Below, piece by piece: positions 1 through 5,334 of a DNA stretch of 5,958 nt. Position 1 is the first letter of the stretch. Each line of letters opens with the position of its first letter. The stretch covers positions 1 through 5,958 of the forward strand of contig CAZNNH010000267.1 of assembly GCA_964574335.1 (NCBI GenBank), given 5' to 3'. The notes under the pieces are model-generated. The model was given only the letters and a program-made list of their open reading frames with translations. It searched no databases and was not told the origin of the DNA. Source of the stretch: CAZNNH01 sp964574335 (GTDB lineage Bacteria > Acidobacteriota > Vicinamibacteria > Fen-336). The position numbers and the translations under genes were made by a program.

Positions 1-1
1 C

Positions 2-55
2 CATCGCCACCTGAGTCTCGCCCTGTCGAGCCTGGACGCCGGCCGGACCCGCTAG
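2..55 (+). CDS. 3' end of an upstream gene (partial, unknown function)
   Basis: An open frame enters from the left edge and ends at TAG (53-55), giving the tail HRHLSLALSSLDAGRTR. Fifteen of 17 codons end in G or C, as in the confident genes of this window. A second frame is open as far as the TGA at 103-105 but reads as a proline/arginine-rich low-complexity string, and the third stops at once. The tail is too short to assign a function. It would lie 138 bp upstream of the Rrf2 regulator on the same strand, and the strong promoter in that gap suggests the two are separate transcription units. Confidence 0.45.
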   Translation, partial: HRHLSLALSSLDAGRTR

Positions 56-146
56 AGCCCGCGGGAACCCACCGATCCGAGCCTCCCCTGGCCGTTGAAT
101 CATGACCAAGTGGTTCGCTTTCAGGGGGATGGAGGAAAACGAAGAG

Positions 147-175
147 TTGACTGGTAGGAGTAATGGGTCTAGAGT
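147..175 (+). promoter_or_regulatory. Sigma70-type promoter of the Rrf2 gene
   Basis: TTGACT (147-152) matches five of six bases of the -35 consensus. It is followed after exactly 17 bp by TAGAGT (170-175), which matches four of six of the -10 consensus. The predicted transcription start is near 182, about 12 nt before the ATG at 194. Such a short leader fits the absence of a Shine-Dalgarno sequence before that ATG. The assignment is by inspection only. Confidence 0.55.
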
Positions 176-189
176 CCGATTCGAATCGG
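176..189. promoter_or_regulatory. Operator-like 14-bp perfect palindrome before the Rrf2 gene
   Basis: CCGATTCGAATCGG equals its own reverse complement over all 14 bases. It abuts the predicted -10 hexamer (170-175), covers the predicted transcription start, and ends 4 bp before the ATG. Rrf2 proteins bind DNA as dimers and often control their own promoters, so autoregulation by occlusion is the simplest reading. The site does not resemble the E. coli IscR type 1 consensus, so its recognition by this protein is inferred from position and symmetry alone. Confidence 0.5.
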
Positions 190-193
190 CACC

Positions 194-688
194 ATGAGGC
201 TATCCACCCGAGCACGCTATGCGATCCGGATGATGCTCGACGTGGCCCGTCACGGCGGCGACCAGGCGCCGATCAGCCTGACGGAGGTTGCCAAGCGCTG
301 CGGTCTGTCCCGCGGGTACCTCGAGCAGGTGGCGCTTCCCCTTCACGCGGCCCGGCTGCTGATCGGCGTCCCCGGCCGCAAGGGGGGCTATCGGCTGGGC
401 CGTCCCGCCGCCGAGATCACCGTCTCCGACATCGTGGAGGCTACCATCGGCAAGATCTCCATCGTCCCCTGCATCGACGACCCGGGGAGCTGCCCGCGCT
501 CGGAGACCTGCGAGTGCCGCCCCTTGTACTCGCTGATCAACCTCCGTATCACGGAGGTGATGGACCGCTACACGCTCGCCGAGATGATGGATCCGGGTTG
601 GCTCGAGTCGGTCTCCCGTGCCATCGACGAGCTCACGGACGGGCAGCGTGGCCCCGCGGCATGCGACCCGACCCGAGACGCCTCCTGA
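194..688 (+). CDS. Rrf2-family transcriptional regulator, probable Fe-S sensor
   Basis: This is a 164-residue cytoplasmic DNA-binding regulator of the Rrf2 (IscR/NsrR/RsrR) family, at the usual family length. It opens with the family signature MRLSTRARYAIR. A winged helix-turn-helix follows (about residues 26-70: ISLTEVAKRCGLSRGYLEQ, then the wing GRKGGYRLGRP). A cysteine cluster lies at C93-x6-C100-x5-C106-x1-C108, where family members carry three cysteines that bind a [2Fe-2S] or [4Fe-4S] cluster. Here there are four, and the first spacing is one residue longer than in E. coli IscR. A dimerisation helix follows (about 109-132). The ATG at 194 is the only usable start because an in-frame TAG lies at 170-172. 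No Shine-Dalgarno sequence is seen. The regulated genes are unknown: no suf/isc genes are in the window. The family call is firm; cluster type and signal (Fe-S status, NO or redox) are inferred. Confidence 0.93.
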   Translation: MRLSTRARYAIRMMLDVARHGGDQAPISLTEVAKRCGLSRGYLEQVALPLHAARLLIGVPGRKGGYRLGRPAAEITVSDIVEATIGKISIVPCIDDPGSCPRSETCECRPLYSLINLRITEVMDRYTLAEMMDPGWLESVSRAIDELTDGQRGPAACDPTRDAS

Positions 689-817
689 GCCGGAGCCAAG
701 CCCCCGCTGCTCTCGCCGGGAACCTCAGCGCCAGCCCCGCACGGTGAAGGCCTCTCTTCATCACGAGCCTCCTCGCCGGACGATGCAACCCGCAGAGCAA
801 TCGACCATCGGTGCGGC

Positions 818-832
818 TACACTTGACGAGCC
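818..832 (+). promoter_or_regulatory. Predicted -10 element of the kinase gene (leaderless-type)
   Basis: TACACT (818-823) fits the TAnnnT form of a -10 box and ends 9 bp before the ATG at 833. No convincing -35 hexamer and no Shine-Dalgarno sequence are present. That spacing would put the first transcribed base at or within a few bases of the start codon, suggesting a leaderless mRNA. The remaining gap between the Rrf2 stop and here (689-817) shows no clear terminator or gene. Confidence 0.4.
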
Positions 833-2713
833 ATGGGCCTCGAGGGACGGCTGGCTCACTACCAGATCCTCGGCAAGCTGGGCGCTGGGGGCATGGGCGA
901 GGTCTACCGGGCCGAGGACACCCGCCTCGGTCGCCAGGTGGCGCTCAAGGTGCTTCCCTCCGACCTGGCCGGCGAGGCCGACCGGGTGGCTCGCTTCCGT
1001 CGCGAGGCTCAGCTCCTGGCGGCCCTGCAGCACCCACGGATCGCCGCCATCCACGGGGTGGAGGAGATCGACCACCAGCGGGTGCTGGTGCTCGAGCTGG
1101 TTGAGGGGGAGGACCTCTCGGAGCGGCTGCGGCGCGGCGCCCTGGACGTGGACCAGGCGCTGGAGGTCGGCCGCCAGCTCGCCGAGGCCCTGGAGGCGGC
1201 CCACGAGAAGGGGATCGTCCACCGGGACCTGAAGCCGGCCAACATCAAGCTCGCCGCCGGCGGCGGCATCAAGGTCCTCGACTTCGGGCTGGCCAAGGCG
1301 GTCGGCGAGGAGACGGTGGAGGGGCTGCCCACCGGGCTGTCGATGTCGCCCACCGTCACCCGAGCCACCCAGGCCGGCGTGATCATGGGGACGGCGCCCT
1401 ACATGAGCCCGGAGCAGGCGCGGGGCCGCGCCGTGGACCGACGCACCGACATCTGGGCCTTCGGCTGCGTGCTGTACGAGGCCCTCGCCGGGAAGCGCGC
1501 CTTCGACGGCGACAGCACCACCGACATCCTGGCGGCGGTGGTGAAGGAGGAGCCCGACTGGCAGGCCCTGCCCGGCAATCTGCCTCCGGCGGTGCCGCTG
1601 CTGCTGCGCCGCTGCCTGGTGAAGGACCCGAGACGCCGGCTGCAGGCGATCGGCGAGGCGCGCGTGATCCTGGAGACGGGGGAGGACCCGGGCCTGACCG
1701 CGGCCCTCTCCTTCGTGCTGCCCGGCAGCGGCCCGGTGGCCCCGGTCCCGCAGCGCTCGCTGAGCCAGCGTGTCGGCCTGGCCCCCTGGATGGTGCTGTC
1801 GCTCTTCATCGTCATGATGTCCGTGGCGTTGATCGTCTCGGTGGCGCGGGAAGGGGAGCGGGCGGGCCGCCCCCGGGCGGCGGCGTCGGCCCCGGCCACA
1901 CGCCAGCTCGAGGTGGTGGTGGCCGACCAGCCGCTCTACCCGGGCCCGGGAGCGGCGGTGGTGCTGTCGCGAGACGCCCGGCGAATCGCCTGGGTGGCTG
2001 GCGGCGACGGGCCGACCCACCTGTTCGTCCGCGATCTCGCCTCCGGCCTGGCGCGCGAGCTGTCCGGCACCGAAGGGGCGCGCGAGCCGTTTTTCTCGCC
2101 GGACGGCGAGTGGATCGGCTTCTTCGACGCCGCCTCCCTGAAGAAGGTGAACGTCACCGCCGGAGCCGCGTTGACCCTGGCCGCGGTGAAGCAGGCCGGC
2201 GGCGGCGCCTGGACCGGGGACGGTCGCATCGTGTACGCGCCGGACCTGGTGGGCGGCCTGCAGGCGGTGGACGCCGCCGGCGGGGATCCCCGTCCCCTGA
2301 CCGAGCTGGCCGAGGGCGAGGTCTCGCACCGCTGGCCCGACGCGGGACCCGACGAGTGGTTGGTGTTCGTCTCGCGCCCGGAGTCGGGGAATGACCGCGA
2401 GGCGGTGATCCGTGCCGTGTCGCTCTCCTCCGGCGAGGGACACGTGCTGCATCGCGGCGGCAGCTATCCGCGACTTCTGGGAGAGCACCTGCTCTTCGTC
2501 CAGGAGGGGACGCTCTTCTCCGCGCGCGTCGACGACGATCTGCAACGCCTCGAGGATCCCCGCCCGATCCTCGAGGGTATCGGGACCTCGAGCGGGGCCG
2601 GCGACGCGCAGCTCGACAGCGCCGACGGGGCCCTGGTCTTCCGGCGGCCCCACGACGAGATCGGCCGGGTCCGGCTGGTGCTCGGGTTCGACCCGTCGGT
2701 CCCGTTGAGGTAG
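833..2713 (+). CDS. Membrane Ser/Thr protein kinase (PknB-type) with short TolB-like propeller
   Basis: This 626-residue Hanks-type kinase should phosphorylate proteins on Ser/Thr from the cytoplasmic face. All catalytic motifs are intact: glycine loop GAGGMG (17-22), VALK lysine K39, HRDLKPAN (130-137, catalytic D132), DFG (150-152), the activation-loop end GTAPYMSPEQ (186-195) and the DIWAFG motif (206-211). One hydrophobic helix (about 316-338) follows. After it comes a roughly 280-residue extracytoplasmic region with repeated SPDG/GDGRIVY-like blades, read as about six TolB/WD40-like propeller blades. Kinases of this architecture in Acidobacteriota are often 850-900 residues, from memory of the family, so the sensor half here is short. 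There is no downstream continuation in another frame. The next gene follows after 23 bp with its own strong ribosome site, indicating an operon. Ligand and substrate are unknown. Confidence 0.95.
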   Translation: MGLEGRLAHYQILGKLGAGGMGEVYRAEDTRLGRQVALKVLPSDLAGEADRVARFRREAQLLAALQHPRIAAIHGVEEIDHQRVLVLELVEGEDLSERLRRGALDVDQALEVGRQLAEALEAAHEKGIVHRDLKPANIKLAAGGGIKVLDFGLAKAVGEETVEGLPTGLSMSPTVTRATQAGVIMGTAPYMSPEQARGRAVDRRTDIWAFGCVLYEALAGKRAFDGDSTTDILAAVVKEEPDWQALPGNLPPAVPLLLRRCLVKDPRRRLQAIGEARVILETGEDPGLTAALSFVLPGSGPVAPVPQRSLSQRVGLAPWMVLSLFIVMMSVALIVSVAREGERAGRPRAAASAPATRQLEVVVADQPLYPGPGAAVVLSRDARRIAWVAGGDGPTHLFVRDLASGLARELSGTEGAREPFFSPDGEWIGFFDAASLKKVNVTAGAALTLAAVKQAGGGAWTGDGRIVYAPDLVGGLQAVDAAGGDPRPLTELAEGEVSHRWPDAGPDEWLVFVSRPESGNDREAVIRAVSLSSGEGHVLHRGGSYPRLLGEHLLFVQEGTLFSARVDDDLQRLEDPRPILEGIGTSSGAGDAQLDSADGALVFRRPHDEIGRVRLVLGFDPSVPLR

Positions 2714-2722
2714 CCAGGGAGC

Positions 2723-2730
2723 AAGGAGGT
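2723..2730 (+). promoter_or_regulatory. Strong ribosome binding site of the zinc-ribbon gene
   Basis: AAGGAGGT is a complete Shine-Dalgarno match placed 6 nt before the ATG at 2737. It contrasts with the kinase gene, which has none. This suggests the downstream gene is translated from an internal position of a shared mRNA. Confidence 0.85.
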
Positions 2731-2736
2731 CCACCG

Positions 2737-3252
2737 ATGCCCCTCGACCACGACTACGCCCGCCAGGAGATGCTGGGGCGTCATTCCGAGGAGCTGCTCG
2801 AGATCCTGGTCGACCGTGACGAGGAGGAGTGGTCCCCCGAGGTCTTCGCCATCATCGAGGAGGTGCTGCGCGACCGGGGCGTCCCCGTTGCCGAGGAGCT
2901 GGCCCGGCTGCGGTCCGAGCGATCGGAGGCGGAGCGGCCGGCCTTCGTGCTCTCGGCGGTGGCCGACTTCGAGGCCGAGCACGACGCCGACCTGTGCCGC
3001 CTGACTCTCGCGCAGGCCGGGATCCAGGCGGTGGTTCAGCAGGCGCCGGAGGCCGAGCCGCCGGCCTTCCAGGTGCTGGTCGCCGAGACCGACGTCGAGC
3101 GGGCCAACCAGGTGCTCGACGCCGCGCTGGTGGATTCCGAAGACGGCGGGGAGACGGCCGGCCACCGCTGCTCGAGCTGCGGCTTCACGGCTGAGCCCCT
3201 GCGCGAGGAGGGTCGCCTGGTCTGTCAGGTCTGCGGCGCCGACGTCGGCTGA
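2737..3252 (+). CDS. DUF2007-like protein with C-terminal zinc ribbon
   Basis: This is a 171-residue soluble protein with three recognisable parts. An acidic helical N-terminus (about 5-50, with EELLEILVDRDEEEWSPEVF and the end VLRDRGV) resembles the 'EL..RG' leader found before DUF2007 domains. A central alpha/beta segment (about 78-131, with DLCRLTLAQAGIQAVV and FQVLVAETDVERANQVLD) has the form of DUF2007, a putative signal-transducing fold. A C-terminal zinc ribbon has C145-x2-C148 and C163-x2-C166. There is no signal peptide or membrane helix. It lies 23 bp after the kinase stop on the same strand, so co-transcription is likely and it could be a partner or substrate of that kinase. That role is inferred from position only; no biochemical function is known to me for this family. 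Confidence 0.85.
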   Translation: MPLDHDYARQEMLGRHSEELLEILVDRDEEEWSPEVFAIIEEVLRDRGVPVAEELARLRSERSEAERPAFVLSAVADFEAEHDADLCRLTLAQAGIQAVVQQAPEAEPPAFQVLVAETDVERANQVLDAALVDSEDGGETAGHRCSSCGFTAEPLREEGRLVCQVCGADVG

Positions 3253-3273
3253 GCGGAGCGGCCGGGTCTCAGC
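3248..3273. terminator. Shared hairpin over two convergent stop codons
   Basis: GCTGAG (3248-3253) and CTCAGC (3268-3273) form a perfect 6-bp stem around a 14-nt GC-rich loop. The plus-strand stop TGA (3250-3252) sits in one arm and the minus-strand stop TGA (3271-3269) in the other. Only 16 bp separate the two genes. No T-run follows on either side, so it is at best a weak or Rho-assisted bidirectional terminator, and part of the symmetry simply reflects two facing TGA codons. Confidence 0.3.
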
Positions 3274-4033
3274 TCGCTTCGGGCTCGAGGCGGGCGTAGA
3301 CGGGTCCGGGCCCGGTGGCCGGAAGCAGCTCCAGGGCGCGACGGATGATGCGCCGCTGCAGCTCGGCGTCGCCAGGCCGTCCCAGCGGATAGCCAAAGGG
3401 ATAGGGGGCGAACAGCGCCCGTGGCGGGCCCACCTTGCGGGTGATCTCCTCGCACACCGAGACGCTGACGGTGGCGATCCCCCGGCTCTCGAGCGCGCCC
3501 TGGATCAATCCCACGGATTGATGGCAGGTCGGTCAGACGGGGCAGAGGAAGGCCACCTGGACGCCGGCCTCGGCGAGGCGTGCCGCCGCCTCGGGGGCGG
3601 TGATCTTGGTCAGCCGACCCGGGGCGGTGACGCTGCCCATGAAGCTGAGCGCCTCGCCATGGAGCTCGCCGATCACGCCTTCCGCCTTTAGCTCGTGGAA
3701 GCGATCCACCGGCAGCGCCAGGTTGAAGTCCTGCTCGATCCCGGCGTGGTCGAAGGCCTCCGAGCGGTGGCCGATGCGCAGCCGCCCGAGGTCGGCGCCG
3801 CGGGTCGGGATCACGCGGTAGCTGTAGTCCCCGCCGCGGAGGCCCTCGTCGAAGGGCTCCTGCTCCGGCAGGTAGAAGGCCGCCGTGGTGACCAGGGCCA
3901 GGCGACACGCGGAGAGCTCGGGGGCGCCCGAGGCCGGGCCGAACGGCACGAAGGGGCAGGGCGAGAGCTGCCGGTAGCGATAGGCAGTCATGAAGATGCG
4001 GTACTTCAGGGGGAGATCGGCCAGCTTCGCCAA
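3269..4033 (-). CDS. Selenoprotein B-like reductase (glycine/sarcosine/betaine/D-proline reductase family), UGA-recoded
   Basis: Read through the in-frame UGA (3535-3533), this gene encodes 254 residues. Family landmarks run the whole length: the start LADLPLKYRIFM (4-15), LALVTTAAFYLPEQEPF (45-61), GHRSEAFDHAGIEQDFNLA (88-106), LSFMGSVTAPGRL (129-141), and the redox centre CPV-U-PTCHQS with C164, U167 and C170. The tail continues with GLIQGALESRGI and ITRKVGPPRALF, which are equally family-typical. The two halves are in the same frame with no other stop. In GrdB/PrdB relatives the selenocysteine attacks a substrate carbon; small stand-alone members like this have no assigned substrate. TTG at 4033 is chosen as start because AGGAGG lies 7 nt upstream. 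The first ATG would remove 14 conserved residues. The gene ends with its own TGA (3271-3269). It follows the membrane protein gene by 29 bp. Alternative: a true stop, giving a 166-residue remnant; the conserved sequence after the UGA argues against this. Confidence 0.9.
3499..3532 (-). promoter_or_regulatory. Probable bacterial SECIS element directing selenocysteine insertion
   Basis: Directly after the UGA, the minus-strand RNA can form CCUG (3528-3525) pairing with CAGG (3502-3499), then ATCAATCC (3522-3515) pairing perfectly with GGATTGAT (3511-3504) around the loop GUG (3514-3512). The internal loop is CC on one side and C on the other. The apical loop starts 18 nt beyond the UGA and begins with GU. 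This fits what is known of bacterial SECIS elements, which lie within the coding region just after the UGA and show a G near the start of the apical loop. The stem uses CAT, CAA, GGA and TTG codons, which are rare in this GC3-rich gene, as expected if RNA structure constrains them. SelB binding is inferred. Confidence 0.75.
3533..3535 (-). other. In-frame UGA read as selenocysteine (U167)
   Basis: The codon lies between CCC GTC and CCG ACC TGC, giving C-P-V-U-P-T-C. This is the position where relatives of the selenoprotein B family carry selenocysteine, followed by the conserved CHQS. Frame is kept on both sides, so neither a sequencing indel nor a frameshift is needed to explain the interruption. 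Confidence 0.85.
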
Positions 4034-4040
4034 GACGTCG

Positions 4041-4046
4041 CCTCCT
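4041..4046 (-). promoter_or_regulatory. Ribosome binding site fixing the TTG start of the selenoprotein
   Basis: The minus strand reads AGGAGG, then 7 nt (CGACGTC), then TTG at 4033-4031. No ATG or GTG in frame is close enough to use this site. It lies in the 29-bp gap after the membrane protein stop (TGA, 4065-4063), supporting translation from a shared mRNA. Confidence 0.75.
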
Positions 4047-4062
4047 TCTCGTGTCGGGCGGC

Positions 4063-4503
4063 TCAGGCCCGGTTCTCGAGCATCTGGCGCTCGTGGAGCT
4101 GTCGGGCGAAGCCGCGCCAGCCCAGCAGCGCCGCCAGCACCAGCAACGGACCCAGGGTCAGCCGGGCGGCGGCTCCCCAGCTCTCCGCCTCTGTCCAGAG
4201 GACGAGGAGCACGCCCGTGGCCAGGGGGAGCAGGACCGTCGCCGTGAGCCGGGCGACCAGCCGCCCCGGGCCAAAGCGGGGCGCGGCGAGCTGGGCCCTG
4301 AGCCGCCCCAGCTCCGGGTCGTCCTGGTGGCCGCGCCAGCCGGCGGGAAACGGCCGGCCCGCCTCCTCCGCCAGGTTCCTCACCGCCTTGAAGCAGCACT
4401 CGAGCGGCTCGCCGGTGGCGCGGTGGTAGGCCAGGTAGGCGTCCCACCGGTCGCCGCGCTCGATCGCGGCGAGCACCCTCGCGATCCCCTGCAGGCCGCC
4501 CAT
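4063..4503 (-). CDS. Small membrane protein of unknown function, two predicted helices
   Basis: I do not recognise this 146-residue protein. Its first 80 residues are soluble and charged, with an unusual adjacent pair C36-C37 in GEPLECCFKAVRNLAEEAG. Two hydrophobic stretches follow at about 86-103 (with VLLPLATGVLLVLW) and 115-133 (with LTLGPLLVLAALLGW), separated by a short polar loop. The protein ends in a charged tail. A cytoplasmic N-domain anchored by a helical hairpin is the simplest topology. It is the first gene of a pair with the selenoprotein downstream (29-bp gap), so the two may share a function such as keeping the reductase at the membrane or supplying electrons. That is inference from position. 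ATG 4503 is chosen as the start. A GTG nine codons in (R9-V10) is possible, but no ribosome site distinguishes the two. Confidence 0.75.
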   Translation of the reverse strand: MGGLQGIARVLAAIERGDRWDAYLAYHRATGEPLECCFKAVRNLAEEAGRPFPAGWRGHQDDPELGRLRAQLAAPRFGPGRLVARLTATVLLPLATGVLLVLWTEAESWGAAARLTLGPLLVLAALLGWRGFARQLHERQMLENRA

Positions 4504-4517
4504 GGCCGCCTATGGTA
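4504..4517 (-). promoter_or_regulatory. Predicted -10 element of the membrane protein/selenoprotein pair
   Basis: On the minus strand TACCAT (4517-4512) matches four of six -10 bases and ends 8 nt before the ATG at 4503, the same arrangement as at the kinase gene. No -35 match is visible. If used, it would give a nearly leaderless mRNA. The rest of the divergent gap (4518-4609) holds a 5-bp hairpin, ACCCC/GGGGT at 4543-4557, of unknown meaning. Confidence 0.35.
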
Positions 4518-4596
4518 TCCGGGTTCGGGCCGGGCTGCCCCCACCCCGGAAAGGGGTTCACGACGGCGGAGGGACGTGCGAAACTGAGGCTGCTGC

Positions 4597-4605
4597 AAGG
4601 GAGGT
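4597..4605 (+). promoter_or_regulatory. Ribosome binding site deciding the DUF429 start
   Basis: AAGGGAGGT contains a GGAGG core that ends 5 nt before the ATG at 4610. It selects this start over the in-frame ATG at 4502, which lies inside the divergent gene's start region. It also selects against the out-of-frame ATG at 4606. Confidence 0.8.
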
Positions 4606-4609
4606 ATGG

Positions 4610-5332
4610 ATGCACTTCGTGGGCGTGGACGGCTGCAAGGCGGGTTGGCTGGCGGTGGCCCTCGACGACGAGGGCGTCGCCACCCATCTCGTCGCGCCCG
4701 AGTTCGAGGCGATCGCCCGTCGTTTCCCCGAGGCCTTGATCCTGGTCGACATTCCGATCGGGCTGCGCGACTCCGGCGAGGGCGGGCGGGCCTGCGACCG
4801 GCTGGCGCGGCGGGTGCTGGGGCCGCGGGCGTCGAGCGTGTTCTCGGCGCCGTGCCGGGCCGCCATCTACGAGGAGAGCTACGAGGCGGCCTCGGAGACC
4901 AACCACCACTTCACCGGCAGCCGGCTGTCGCGCCAGACCTGGGGGATCGTCCCCGGCATTCGGCAGCTCGAGGAGTACCTGCGGGACCACTCGCTGGAAG
5001 GGCCGGTGGTACGCGAGTTCCACCCGGAGGTGGCGTTCTGGGGCCTGGCCGGCGAGCCGATGGCGTCCCCCAAGACCTCGCCGGAAGGGCAGCACGAGCG
5101 GCTGGAGGTGCTGTGCGAGTACTACCCACCGGCCGGCCGGCTCCGCGACGAGGTGCTCGGCGCCTACCCGCGCTCCCAGGTCACGCCGGACGACGTGACC
5201 GATGCCCTGGCGGGAGCGGTGGTGGCCTTCATCGGGGCGGAGCAGCTCGAGACCCTGCCCCCGCGGCCCGAGCGAGACCGCCGGGGCCTGCGGATGGAGA
5301 TGGTCTTCCTGATGACGACGCCGGCGAGGTAG
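4610..5332 (+). CDS. DUF429 family protein (RNase H-like fold)
   Basis: This is a 240-residue soluble protein of the DUF429 family. The diagnostic blocks are VGVDGCKAGW at residues 4-13, LVDIPIGL at 45-52, ASSVFSAPCRAA at 74-85, REFHPEVAFWGLAG at 135-148 and DDVTDALAGAVVA at 194-206. DUF429 is predicted to have an RNase H-like fold, and the acidic residues D7, D47, E136, D195 and D198 sit where a metal-binding site would be expected. A nuclease role has been proposed for the family but no substrate is known to me. The start at 4610 is set by a good ribosome site and by the family N-terminus. A longer reading from 4502 adds 36 low-complexity residues and is rejected. It diverges from the membrane protein gene over 106 bp, and a repeat hairpin begins three bases after its stop. 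Confidence 0.9.
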   Translation: MHFVGVDGCKAGWLAVALDDEGVATHLVAPEFEAIARRFPEALILVDIPIGLRDSGEGGRACDRLARRVLGPRASSVFSAPCRAAIYEESYEAASETNHHFTGSRLSRQTWGIVPGIRQLEEYLRDHSLEGPVVREFHPEVAFWGLAGEPMASPKTSPEGQHERLEVLCEYYPPAGRLRDEVLGAYPRSQVTPDDVTDALAGAVVAFIGAEQLETLPPRPERDRRGLRMEMVFLMTTPAR

Positions 5333-5334
5333 CC

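Noticed and set aside
95..123. Alternative promoter TTGAAT (95-100) with CTTTCA 17 bp downstream
   Set aside because: The -10 match is poor, and TTGACT/TAGAGT at 147-175 is clearly better and nearer the gene.
149..162. IscR type 1-like site (GACT…AGT)
   Set aside because: Only partial half-sites are present with imperfect symmetry, and they overlap the -35 box. The 14-bp palindrome downstream is a much stronger candidate.
163..747. Plus-strand ORF from ATG 163 overlapping the Rrf2 gene
   Set aside because: It is out of frame with the regulator and has an Arg/Pro-rich product with no family resemblance. GGAG at 157-160 is too close to its ATG to serve as a ribosome site.
761..2734. Minus-strand ORF of 657 codons opposite the kinase
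   Set aside because: It is an antisense shadow of a GC-rich gene. Its product is a His/Gly/Arg/Gln-rich low-complexity string, while the plus strand encodes an intact kinase.
2464..3396. Minus-strand ORF of 310 codons across the kinase end and the zinc-ribbon gene
   Set aside because: It is an antisense shadow with a low-complexity product and conflicts with two well-supported plus-strand genes.
3269..3535. Pseudogene or sequencing error as explanation for the UGA
   Set aside because: The frame is maintained across the UGA, the sequence after it is as family-like as that before, and the position is the known Sec site followed by a SECIS-like stem-loop.
4502..4609. Extended N-terminus of the DUF429 protein
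   Set aside because: The added 36 residues are not family-like, no ribosome site precedes 4502, and a good one precedes 4610.
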